Shown piece after piece: positions 36,185 to 64,000 of a stretch of 64,000 nucleotides of DNA. The notes below the pieces were generated by a model. That model worked only from the letters and a program-made list of their open reading frames with translations. It ran no database searches and was not told the DNA's origin. The stretch is from Albula goreensis (lineage: Eukaryota; Chordata; Actinopteri; Albuliformes; Albulidae). Within the stretch, counting starts at the first letter, position 1. Every line of letters begins with the position of its first letter. The stretch is taken from contig CM040758.1 in assembly GCA_022829145.1 (NCBI GenBank), positions 8,850,128 to 8,914,127 on the forward strand. Reading direction: 5' to 3'. The position numbers were made by a program, and so were the translations under genes.

Positions 36185-39100
36185 TAGATAATTCATTGTA
36201 CTCATGTGTTTGGGTCTTCTTAGATTATTCTCATTATGCTGAAACTTTCCATATTCTTTCTGAGACTTGAAAGTTTTTACCATACATTTCTTGGTTTTGT
36301 TTTTGTATCTGCAGTTGCCATCAGTTCAAAAGGCCTCATGCAGCAAATTTTACTTCATAATTTTCTGGAAAGAATACATAAAACAGGAGCAGATGGCTGT
36401 AATGTAGTTGTTTGTGGAATTAGTTGGAAAAGTAACATCTCTTCAATTGGTCAGTAACTTCACGAACAGGATAGCTGTAACACATGTCACAGCTTTAACA
36501 TATGTAAGACCAAAAGTAATGGCATACAGGATATCATTTTAGGAGGAAGTAAGAAAATTCAATTTGCCAGCCAAAATACTCATAATTAAGCAACATTTTA
36601 AGGCTTATACCTCTGCGTAAAACAATAACCAGCAGGTGGCACTGTGACTCACACAGCCACGACTTGAGTAACAGGTGGCGCGTTGGGTGACATAGTGAAT
36701 ATCAGGTGACGCAGGTTGAGCTGTGAATGAAATTAATATCCGCTGTGAGTGAATATAAGCCTTGCCATTCCTGAAGATACAGCAAGTCTTCATAGAGATT
36801 TTATTTATTCCTGAGGCACAGAACCTTTTTTAGTACATTAAATTTGACTGATACAGTACCTAAAATACAATAAATGTAAGTTACCTACCCAGACTCTATT
36901 CTATTACATACTTTTATTTAAGGTGTTTGGTTTTTTTTTTTTTTTTTTTTGGATTGGTCTCCCCTTTGAAATATTTTCCGCCTGAACACTGTAGTCATTC
37001 ATTGTGCACAGTTACAACAGCTCACGTATTGTCACTGGGTATGGAGCTGGACTATATGAATGAAAAGTATAGAAATTGGTCATTATTAAAATATGTTAAA
37101 ATGTATTTGTGAATTTCACCTGGAGAGACAGACAAGTAAATATACAGTACAAAGTACGGTAATTACTTCTACAATGTACATTTTTGTTAGTACATTATAA
37201 AAACAATAAAGTTACATGCATGTAGAAATACCAAAATAAAGTTTACTTCTATTACTTATAATTAAATGTCTTTCTGTACAAGTCAAGGTACACTCTTAGA
37301 ACCTGACCAATGCCATGTTTAGGGAAAATGACATTTTAGCAACCCACATGGCACTTCAGTAACAAGGCAGCTGCACCCAACAGCCAATGAGATTAACCAG
37401 AAACACAGTTTGGTCTAAACCTTTTTGTAAAGCTAGGAAAAACATTTAAATCTGGTAAATGTCAAAGTAATGGCACACTGAAATCAACCCTACAATGTAT
37501 GTTTCTGCTGCTTCCCATTGGCTGTCATTACCATCAGGACCCTGGACAGCACTATGCTTTTTCACATGCAGCTCAGGCTGATTGGCAATCAGCCCAGGTA
37601 TTGCTCAATACTTTTGTCAGGACTGTTTCATCTTCCTTATTGCTTTCCTTATTGACTTTATGCAATTATATCCCAATATACACAGTCATAAATATGAATA
37701 TGAAATATAATATAAAACTAATGACTTACTACAGTTGAAACCGAATCAGTAGAGATCTAATGAAAGAGGCTTTATTAAATGTGTAACACCCAACTGATAA
37801 GGAAAAAGGCAAGTCATTTGTCAATATAATCACAGCTGATATTACCATTGTCAAAAACTGATAACAAATGCAACAAGAGCATCATGTACAGCTCTCTGTG
37901 TGCATATGACATAAATAATGCAACATACTGTCTATTTATAGCGAAATAATCACCTACTGTGAAATGCCATCTTGAAAATTAAATATGTAAAATCTTACCA
38001 ACATTTGTACAGTATTTGCGAGCCAGCCTAGATGACATGCATGAACTATAATAAACACTGGAAAGTACATTTCTAAAATTGATCTCAGATGCTTTGTGAT
38101 TAAAGGGCATTCATGCTGAGGTACAAACCCCCATTCTGGTCCTCTTCCAGCACTACAACATTTACATCAGAGAGCCTGAACCAAGGGCAGCACATTAACA
38201 ATGACAGATTTACAGCAAATCAAATGGAGTTCTTTCAGGCTGCTCCCAGATTTGTGCTTTGATGGTACATGGTACTTGTAAGGATTTGGAAGACATACAA
38301 ACTTAAACCCACAAGAATGGTTTTTAAAAAAATCAGTAAAAGACCAATGCGTTCAATTCAGCCAAGTCTGAATATGCACCATCTTGATTGATATGAGTCT
38401 GTGTCTCCGTAGGCTTAGGGTTGCCACCATGTCTATACTAATGCAAGACAGCTCTGCAGGCCAGCATGATAGCCTGGGATGCAAGTATTCAACTATTGTA
38501 CATTGATAGGATAATTTTCAGAAGAGTGACGCTTAGAGGTAGCAGGTGCTGTTGTCAGGCTGAGCACTAACTTTAAATCCTCCAGCATGGTCCTAACCAT
38601 AAAATTGCTTTAGTTGATATCCATCTGTGTAAATGCGTACCATTGTTTGGGTGCCCGACAACTTCCATGCAACACTGTGGGGGTGAGGTGAGGAGAGACA
38701 GGGTAGGGTGTAATGTGTAGGGTGTAGGGGACTAGGTAATGAATAGGGTGCTTCACAGTGAAAAATGGAAGGCTTTACACATTATTCTAGCGCACAGGCA
38801 ATCATTTTGTTCCACAAAAGAGCAGAATAAAGTATTGAAAGCCTTGGAAAATAAGCACTGAAAAATATCCATACATCAAAAACACATGATCAGAATTTGA
38901 TGTATACTTCTGTATAATGTGTGCTGGCAGTCCATCAGAGATTCATTAGCTTGCTTGTCTCTGTCCTCCCGCTGGTGTCATCGGACCAATTTATGAGACA
39001 CTCTAGAAATATTACTCGGCTGGTTGCTGAGATACAAGGCTCTCTGCCTTGATTGCCATATAGTCCTCTGCTTTGCAACATGTAATACTGTAGCAAGTGA

Positions 39101-39640
39101 TACATTCCATCTTTGTTACCATGATTTTGATTATTCAGTGCTCTGTTTTAAAGCGTTTGAGATTGTTTATGGCTACTACTCTTTCAGAAAAAAAAAGAAA
39201 AGATCAGAATACTTAATAAGAAATGTGAGGTTCAAATACATTACCTGCTTCTGCTGACATAGTTGCTCATTTTTGCCATTATTTTGATTAGTACTTGACA
39301 TAAAGAGAGCCAATGTTGGCTTCAAATCATGGCCTCTGTCAAATAACGGTATACACTTGGTTACTAGTCTTACATGTATGTTTTTTTCCTGTTTTCCCAA
39401 ATTAAATATGATGTCATCTATCCGTTCAAATAGAATAGATTATGATGACTCCATTTCCCCAGGAGGAATTTCAAAAATGTTTTGATGTTTAAATGTCTGA
39501 ATTGTGTTTCTGAGTTTACTATCTAAAAACACACCTTTACATTATAGTCGTCAACTCGATTCGGAAATTTTTATTCAGTCAATTATTCGTGCCACATGGC
39601 CATTACTCTTGTAATATCCGGTTAAACTGTTACGTTAAGG
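36185..39640. other. Intergenic region between the coiled-coil gene and ube2d3
   Basis: About 3.4 kb of AT-rich sequence has no exon that I can support. It contains a 20-base poly(T) at 36931-36950, three CAGGTG-type E-boxes between about 36634 and 36710 in a loosely repeated segment, and several AATAAA-like hexamers without an associated gene. A boundary between blocks of different chromosomal origin probably lies here or just to the left. Confidence 0.55.
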
Positions 39641-40059
39641 AAGTATTGCCAAACTTCTACATTACCGTAAACCACACAATTCCCGCACAACTTAAGGGTT
39701 TGATTTTTGACGTCGTGGTGCGGTGTGGGCGGAGTGATATATGATAGAGGTCCGCCCGGCTGCATGGGTGTGTGTAGTTCCGGCACGAGCGGACATCTTG
39801 TGGAACTCTGCATAGAAGACAAGACAGCGAGAGAGGGACTGGACGGAGGAGCTGGAGCAGTAGAGACGTCAGATAGCTAGCTAGGTGGTGAGAACACAGG
39901 AATACTAAACCGGTGATCGTTGGTCCGTTTTATCACCGTTGACTGAATCACACAGGGCGAAAGCGTGGCAGTTATTTAGCAAGCGAGGTATTCGTTTTTT
40001 ATTCACCTGGCGATTTCAACTGGGAACAGATTGCCCCGGGTACCCCACAGAACGAGAGA
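39641..40059 (+). promoter_or_regulatory. ube2d3: ube2d3 promoter and 5' UTR
   Basis: This is a GC- and CpG-richer island. It carries a CRE-type TGACGTC at 39708-39714 and a GC box GTGGGCGGAG at 39725-39734, followed by a purine-rich leader with repeated GAGAGG and AGCTAGCT-type motifs up to the ATG. No TATA box stands out, as is usual for a housekeeping gene. Transcription probably starts between about 39740 and 39830. Confidence 0.6.
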
Positions 40060-56917
<16,858 letters not shown>

Positions 56918-58030
56918 TGCCACCTTGCAGAAGTCAGAACAACCCGTATTATAGCTGGAATAAACTTTAAATTACTGGTTTCTTTTTTTGGTTATCTTAT
57001 TTGGCTGCTCCCCTGTATAAAACCATATTTAGGTGTTTCTTTTTTTGTTTTGTTTTCTTTTTTCTTTTTGCCCCACATTCATTCATATGCTCTTACAAGA
57101 AGATAGTGTCTTCGGCCCAGGCAAAGACCAGATTTTCTTGAGTTTTTAAATGTAGTTTTCCATCGAGAAAGAGAAAAAAAAAAAAAAGATAAAAAAAAGC
57201 TGCCCATGGTTCTCTCTGAAAACTCAATGGAGCATGTGGCCGTACAGAGGCCAACAACACATCACCCCCACCACCTGGTTATGAGGCTAAAGAGTCCAAC
57301 CAACTACAGTGTTCCTCATCGCTCTAACACGTGCTGAAGATGCCAACGAAAAACAAGGATGCTCCACGCACTACCAGCTCCCCTTTCCCCCCCATCTTGC
57401 AAAAGGATCACCTCATCGCTGGGACAGCATCCATTTTTTTTTTTTTTTTTTCTTTGTAGGCTTTTCCCGAATAAAGTTAGAGACCGTGAGGTCTGATTCA
57501 AATGTATTTTCTGCTCATAACCGACCACCTGGACGGTGAACTGCTGTAGAGTGTATAAACATCAGCAGTGAGGAAGTTTAAAAAAAAAAAATATTAAAAA
57601 TATAATGCTGTATTTTATGCATGTTAATAAAGGAATAACGTTTATGTTCTGCAGATGATGCAAATTCGGAGGATGGGAAGGGTAGGGTGGGGAAAACTGT
57701 CCCCTTTTTAGGGTCAATTTTTATTTTTATTTTTTTGTATTTTTTTTCCTCTTTTCTGTTTTTAGAAATTGGGAGCTATTAGTTAATCCATCTTCCAGAA
57801 CACTGTTTTCTTGTAGCACTGAAGAAAAAAAAAAAAGATGCAAAGCTCTCCATGGTCGACTGATCAACTAATAGCTCTGCTAGTTATTGATTTTTATTTC
57901 TTTTTTTTTCCCCTCAATAAAGTTGCATAAACCAATACTTGGTAGCCTGGTGCAATTTGTATAAAGCTGTCTTTTGTATGTGGCTGTGTTCACTGTAATG
58001 GTAATAAAAGCGGTGGGCCTTGGGAATATG
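56918..58030 (+). other. ube2d3: ube2d3 3' UTR with several poly(A) signals
   Basis: The sequence after the main stop codon contains AATAAA at 57470-57475, 57626-57631, 57916-57921 and 58003-58008, with many T-rich and A-rich runs. The CAATAAAGTTGCATAAA context at 57915 looks like a strong 3' end. Several alternative 3' ends are likely. Short ORFs here are not coding. Confidence 0.7.
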
Positions 58031-59330
58031 CCGAACTCTCTTTTTTTTGTCAATACCGCTGATTGTTGGTGATTTCTGCTGATTTGAGGGTGGTTGTAGA
58101 TGTTAGAGCAGTTAAATGTGTCTGGAAACGTCTCGGAAATGAGCCTTGTGTACAGGTCAGTGAAAGTGTCCGGTGAGATTGATATCAATAATGGCAGTTG
58201 TTTTAGTCAGGATAATGTCCTTTTTCCCTACTTGGTGCAAAGGAAAATGTGATCGTTAGTCACCAAAATGACATGAAAATGTGGGCTCCATGGCAAGAAG
58301 GTGGGAACTATGTGGAACAAATGTGGTGCATGGGTATTGCAGCATTTGAAACTTGAAACGTTTATGGAGTTCTAATTCCACACCAGTCTAAATCCTAAAT
58401 CCTTGATTGGAACAGTTACATAATCATCATTCAACAACATCAATTTCTTCACTAGGCTGCTTATTTTGTAGCCTCAGGCCTTTGTTTCAGTGAACAATCA
58501 AACCAGTGGCAGGACCTCAGAACTTGTTCATGGTAAATACACAGGTGTAATTGACACATGCAGAAAAAACTTTGTCTTAAGCTCTCAAAAATGTCATAAA
58601 GTTGAAAGGGGTTTTTTGAAGAAACAAATCTATTAACCAACAAAAGTACAATATAGAGAGGTATATAGGCCAGAATAAAGCCAGTAAATGATTGTTGTTT
58701 GGAGAAACTACTTAAAACCTGTGTCCTGTTGTACATGTGAAGGTGGTCATCTATTTAGCTGCAGGTTCAAACATTCATGTTTTTCAATGGACCCTTACAG
58801 GCGACAGCCAGCATGTTGGCTATACAAATTTGTGATGACAATGCAGTGAGTATGCTGGTAAGAATGGTAAAGTATGCTGTCATGGAGTGTTTTTGAAGCT
58901 ATTTCCAGGCAGTCTATGCTTGAGAGATGGGTGAAACCTGAAAACATTACATGTGTTTGGGTGGGTTTGATAGATGTGCAAAGTGTGGCACATTCTTTAA
59001 CTGTATGGAATATCGTTGAGTAAATGGGGATGTAAGCAGATCCAAATAGCAACCACCCCAGAGACTTGCTCCTACCTCAAATTAATCTGGGCCCTTTTGA
59101 TTGTAGATGAAGCTTTGTAGTTCTGCTCTAGGAGCTCTGTAGTCTAGCTGATAATGGATAGAATTGAGATTTGGACAGGGGAAACCTTATTCTAAATCAG
59201 TATGCCTTCTCTGAATTTCTTGGAGAGGTGTAGACCCTGAACTTTGTAATAATCCCTACTCTTAACCGAAGCGAGTAACCTATGTACTGACATACCGCCT
59301 CTCTGAAAAGAGCTGTCACGCTTCACCATA
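58031..59330. other. Intergenic gap between ube2d3 and manba
   Basis: About 1.3 kb of AT-rich sequence has no supported exon. Minus-strand ORFs at 57880-58188, 58461-58736 and 58795-59052 lack similarity and splice sites. Confidence 0.6.
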
Positions 59331-59561
59331 CTGCAGTAGTCAGCTGATTTGTCATGTGACAGTCTGCAAAACAGGAAGTTCCCCGAACCAGAAATGTGGA
59401 CATCGAATAAGATTGCTTACTGGTTAAAAAAATTAACGTATGAAAAACGAGGAACGGTTCATGAAATGACTTAACTGCATTGTACAGCATGAATGAGGAA
59501 ATCGACGAGAAGTGACTGTTCCAAGTTCTCATTGTTTATAATCCAGCAACTTGAATTGAAC
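59331..59561 (+). promoter_or_regulatory. manba: manba promoter and 5' UTR with a CLEAR-like site
   Basis: A palindromic GTCATGTGAC at 59351-59360 differs by one base from GTCACGTGAC, the CLEAR motif bound by TFEB and TFE3 at lysosomal genes. An ETS-type ACAGGAAGTT follows at 59371-59380 and an E-box CAGCTG precedes at 59341-59346. The sites lie about 200 bases before the start codon, where a promoter is expected. Function is inferred. Confidence 0.5.
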
Positions 59562-62500
59562 ATGCTTCGGGAAGCTGTGGAAGCCTTTGTATTCGTTTTG
59601 AGTTTAACCATTCTGGAAGGATACTGCGAATCCTCTGGAGCACATTCACACAAGCCTGGCTTTCAAACGTATAGTTTAAATGGAAAATGGAAGCTATACA
59701 ATTCAAACGGCTCATTGTCGCTTGTTGCAGATGTGCCTGGTTGTGTGCATACAGCCCTGTTGAAACAGGGAATTATTAAGGTAGGCTATATGTTCGCTGG
59801 TTTTCCATTGGCAAGTTGTGTCAGCTCAAATTCATGGTGAGCATCAGTCATTCCGTAGAAAACTATTAAAATGTAATCTCGGAAGGTTGTACAAAATGGA
59901 AGGAATAACTGACATTTATGTAATTGTCTTGCAACAGCCCTGCCATAAAACAGAAACAAGATGCTCTTCTCGGGCGTGTGACACTCCAGTGACATATCAA
60001 GTCCATTGCCACAAAACAACAGTCAAAACAATTCTTTAGAATTCAACTGGGAAATGATAGAAACAGATCAGATCCAAAGCAACAACAAATTAAGCGCTAT
60101 CTATGTGTCCCAATCTCACTTCGTCGCAGCACTCAGACTGGACAGTTTCATTCGGTCGATGGCGTCTGCAGTGAATATGAGTGTGAGGTGAAACACACAG
60201 AGTTAAAAGTTTCAGATTCATGCACTTACTAAAGCTCTGGTGAGAAGGTACTTCTGCCATTTTGCAGGTGCACCTACATTCAGTTGAAAATTGCTTTGGA
60301 GCGTATAGTGTTATTACTTAAAATATGTGCAACTGAAGCTCGGGACGCAAATTCATTAGTAATTCATAACGTTGTTCAGGGAACTATAAAGTTATAGTCA
60401 TGTGACACATGTCCAACACAATGTTTTCTGTTTTAGGCTTTATGACAAATGCCAAAATCTGTATATGTTTGTTCTGTTTATAACTGAGTGCAGTTATTAT
60501 CAGCAGTTATCTTTATATTTCAGAGTTATGTGTTCAGAATTCCCAGCCATTGCTTCAGAAAAGTAAAGTTTTCATCGATTCAATAAGTAAATAATTACAG
60601 TGTATCACCTGGACTTTCAAATGATCTGGACATTTTGCATTTCTTCTGCATTTGTTTGCCATTGCTTTGTACATTCATGAAATGTATGGCTTGATGCTGT
60701 TGCTTTTTGTATATAGCGGCTAGCATTTATTACACAGATCATGGTTGAGGGCCTTAAAGAGTTTTCATACTCAGTTTAGCATGAGAGTCAGGCTGCAAGT
60801 TAGATGAACCAAGCCAAGGCTGGGACAGTTATCAGTAAGTCGTATATCATGTGGTCTCGAGTTCAGATGCTCAGTCTCAAGATGGAGTGCCTGGATGGCC
60901 TTGATGCCAGCAGGATTCTGATGATGGATTTGATTGTCTTGGGTAGTTTGTTATTTCACACACCCACCCTGACAGTCTCACCCTCGCCATCTGTCAGAAG
61001 CAGTAACTGAGCATAATTAGCCAAGTGCATCCCAAAAATCGGACAGTCACACCACATCCAATCAGGCCCTGATAAGTCAAGCTATAGGGTGTGTCATATG
61101 TCAATCATATTTTTTCACATTTGTACAGGTTAAAGTAGCATTGTTTCAAGTTCATGTGACTGTTAGTGTGTCTGAAGTGATGTTGTTAATACCCAGTTTA
61201 GCATGTGCTTTAGACTCAGACTTGAATTTTGACACAATGAAAAATGAAAAACAAGTTTACTATTTTCAGTCTGTTCAAATACTGAACAAACAGGAGGAAT
61301 GATAAAGTGGGGGATTTGACCCCATCAAATCACATCTTGATTATAGCTTTGCAGTCTAACACTAAATGTGGCAATTTGTTTGTAATTTGTGTTGCTCCCA
61401 TTGTTTGCTGGGTAAAGTCTGTCTTCCTGTAATATGCCATGCTGTTTGTCAGGATCTGTGTTAGGGAGGCCGGTTTGGCCGTGCTGCCTGTGCACCTTTG
61501 AAACGGTCCTCATTAAACCCGTTTTATTTATCCTTTGGAAGAGGCTGTTGTGCTTTGTGGCGGGTGTCGTGTACCACAATATGTGAGCCCAATAAATCAA
61601 AACCAGATACTGCTGTGCTGGAATCTTAGTATGTGCGATGCCTCTGTTAGTCAGTGGTTTTGGCATAAGGGCCAGTCGTTACGTCCCATGCTTTCCTAAG
61701 GAAACATTTTTGTGTTTGGAGCAGGACCCTTACTACAGGTTCAATGACTTGGCCTACAGGTGGATTTCTCTGGATAACTGGACATACACGACCACATTCT
61801 CAGTACCTGCTGACATCAGGTAAGTACCTGTCCTCTCATTGCACAAGAAACTGGCTTTACGTTTGGAGCTGTTGTTTGCCACCTGCTCACAAAGGGATAC
61901 AAGCCAATACTAAGGATTGGATTAAAGTGTCCGATTTGCTGTGTGTCTCCATATAGTGCACTGATGTCAGACTTAGAACCTTGGAGGCTGAATATATTCT
62001 GATATTTACTCTTGCTCATTTATTCATCGTTAGGCAATTAGTTCCATTATCTCCTCAAGTAGAACTGTTGATCTTCATTTAATCCCATGACTGCATTTGC
62101 AGTGAGTTCTTGCCTTATTTATCTGTTTTATACAATTGAAGGATGCATAGTTTTGCCCTGTGCAGTGGTCAGAGTCTTATTTCTGCTCCCACTCAGGAAC
62201 AAACAGAAGGTGCGTCTGGTGTTTGAGAGTGTTGACACGGTGTCCTTCATCTCCCTCAATGGAGTGGCTGTGGGGAAGACGGACAACATGTTCCGCAGAT
62301 ATGTGAGTGGAATCCCAGCAGCCTTTGCCCTGGGGCATGTTCTGCTACGTCCAGGGTAGACCTGGCAGACCATGTTTAAAATCCAGAAATGAAATGAAAT
62401 TTAGAAATTATTGAACTATATGCGATCATTCATTAGCTTTTATCTTCACAATGCATTTTCTATCTAACGTAAACATATTTCTTTGGTTACATAAACACCA

Positions 62501-63069
62501 GTGAGGTATTTAGAGTAAAAGTCATCCGAAGAATCAGCTGTTTCCTCCCTAGTCAGCAGGAGTGGGTTGCAGCGGGAAGCTAAATGGGTCAGCTCAGCTT
62601 GGGTAGGAAAATGGGTGAAAAATAAAAAATATTCCCAAGTTCTCTGCTCTTACATCAACTTTAGCCAATGTTTTTTGACTGACAGTCATGAAGTAACGTT
62701 TTGTGGGTACTGAAATGAGTATGGGTGGTACAGTGAAGAAGGTGATGCTCTCTGCCAACCTTACCCACCTTGACCTTGCTCATTCTGCCTACCACATCCC
62801 TGCTGTGTAAACTCAAAATGCTCCCATTGTTTCCAAACAAATAAGGTGATACTGGTGTCAAGGCTGTGCTGAGTAGCTTTCTCTCTGCTCCGCAGGACTT
62901 TGATGTGCGGGGGCTGCTCAGGGAGCAGGAGAACGTTCTCACAGTCGGCCTGTCGTCCGCCGTGGCATACGCGGCGGAGCGCAGCCGGACCCACTCCTCC
63001 TACAGCGTCCCCCCCGACTGCCCCCCGCCTGTGCAGAAAGGCGAGTGCCACGTCAACTTTATCAGGAAG
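59562..63069 (+). CDS. manba: Lysosomal beta-mannosidase (GH2), N-terminal exons only
   Basis: Four exons in phase, 59562-59780, 61725-61819, 62197-62302 and 62896-63069, encode the first 198 residues. Human MANBA has about 880. Beta-mannosidase removes terminal beta-linked mannose, the last step of N-glycan breakdown in lysosomes. The start at 59562 gives a hydrophobic signal peptide (about residues 1-22), while an in-frame ATG at 59493 would place a polar stretch before it. Family stretches include [60 protein letters not shown] and [13 protein letters not shown]. These belong to the N-terminal sugar-binding-like domain of glycoside hydrolase family 2. NGS and NWT are possible N-glycosylation sites. 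The catalytic glutamates lie further on, outside the window. The tandem order after ube2d3 matches human 4q24. Confidence 0.94.
59781..61724 (+). other. manba: manba intron 1
   Basis: A 1.9 kb intron with no supported exon. It contains a second GTCATGTGAC at 60397-60406, identical to the site in the promoter. Confidence 0.75.
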
Positions 63070-64000
63070 GTGAGACCGCTCTCTTTCTGTCTCAGAGGTT
63101 TTAGCTACCCAGCCTAGAAAAGCTTCTGCTCATTTAAACGTATACAATGAATACACACAAGATGAGAAAACCGTGCACACATATTTGTTTGGCACACAAA
63201 CATTCACCTATTTATTATTATCATTATTATTATTAGTAGTAGTGCAATAATAATAGTAACAACAACAAAACACATTATTTTTGTTATTGTTAATATTTTT
63301 ATTGTCATTGTTATTATTATATTCCTTGTTTGGCACATGCTGTGTAGCTCACACAAAGCACATTGTGTTTGAGACTGTTTTTATGCTTGTTTAAGTTCCA
63401 ACATGTTTCATGACACTTTCAAAGGGTAGATATATTGTAGGGAGCAGGGCTGTTGGTGGAATGAAGTTGAAAGGAAGTGCTGTTCTTGAGGAGGTAGTAG
63501 TCCTGAAGAGCAGGCTCTCTCATGCAGGTCAGAGCTGGGTCAAAGGGTGCACCATAAATATTTATCAGTGTTTGTGTTTGAACTTACGCTTTTCCATTTT
63601 CTTCAAGAGTTTTCAAATATTCCAATGATGAAAGAGTTGTGTTTTTTTATAAATATTTTTGAAATATAAGTGTGTGAAAATATTTAAACTTGCCGTTGAA
63701 CTGAATCTGACACAAGTTCACATGCAGTTTGTTGCCACAGTCTATTAGTTTAACCTCAGTTCGCTATTAAAATTGTTGTTGAACTATGTCTTAAGTAGGG
63801 ATTTTGTGAAATACAAGCACATAGCCTTGTAGATTTTTTTTTTTAATGTATGATCTTACCTGGTCACATTTGTTCACCCTCATTCTTTTTGCCTTGACAT
63901 TGTGTTGTTATGTTGCTACAAAATGTGTTATGACACTGATGCAAAATTCACTTTATATTCAATAAACTGAATTATGAACTTTTTTGGTGATTTAAAAGTC
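63070..64000 (+). other. manba: manba intron 4 (partial, runs off the right edge)
   Basis: AT-rich intron sequence follows the donor GTGAGA at 63070. An imperfect ATT/AAT/GTT repeat occupies about 63209-63320. The next MANBA exon, which should encode the conserved SWDWGP stretch, is not seen before the end. Confidence 0.75.

Overview
This is nuclear DNA of a vertebrate, most likely a ray-finned fish. It has multi-exon genes with GT/AG introns, long non-coding stretches, microsatellites and a short inverted-repeat transposon of a type common in teleosts. It shows no bacterial-style operons and no intact mobile-element ORFs. I cannot name the species.

Layout. (1) 1-11817 is the left part of intron 1 of a minus-strand EBF-family gene, called ebf1 because rnf145 lies next to it. 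Its first coding exon is 11818-11951. The intron carries at least two blocks that look like deeply conserved regulatory elements. (2) About 12.7-21.0 kb is intergenic. (3) 21743-30261, plus strand, is a ten-exon rnf145 gene, a polytopic ER-membrane RING E3 ligase with an unusually long C-terminal tail. (4) About 32.1-36.1 kb, plus strand, is an unrecognised gene for a roughly 526-residue coiled-coil protein that appears to be built from a tandem duplication. (5) 40060-56917, plus strand, is a UBE2D-family ubiquitin-conjugating enzyme gene, best named ube2d3 from its position beside manba. It has two alternative last coding exons. (6) 59562-63069, plus strand, holds the first four coding exons of manba (lysosomal beta-mannosidase). 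The rest lies beyond the window.

The neighbourhood joins two blocks that are on different human chromosomes: EBF1-RNF145 (5q33) and UBE2D3-MANBA (4q24). The coiled-coil gene sits at the join. These genes do not form a pathway cluster, although rnf145 (E3) and ube2d3 (E2) both act in ubiquitin transfer. The strongest points for a second look are the duplicated coiled-coil gene, the paired ube2d3 terminal exons, a (TG)24 tract directly against the rnf145 exon 4 acceptor, a YLYV variant of the SCAP-binding motif in Rnf145, and CLEAR-like sites at manba. Exon borders were set by eye from splice sites, reading frame and remembered family sequences. No alignment was run.
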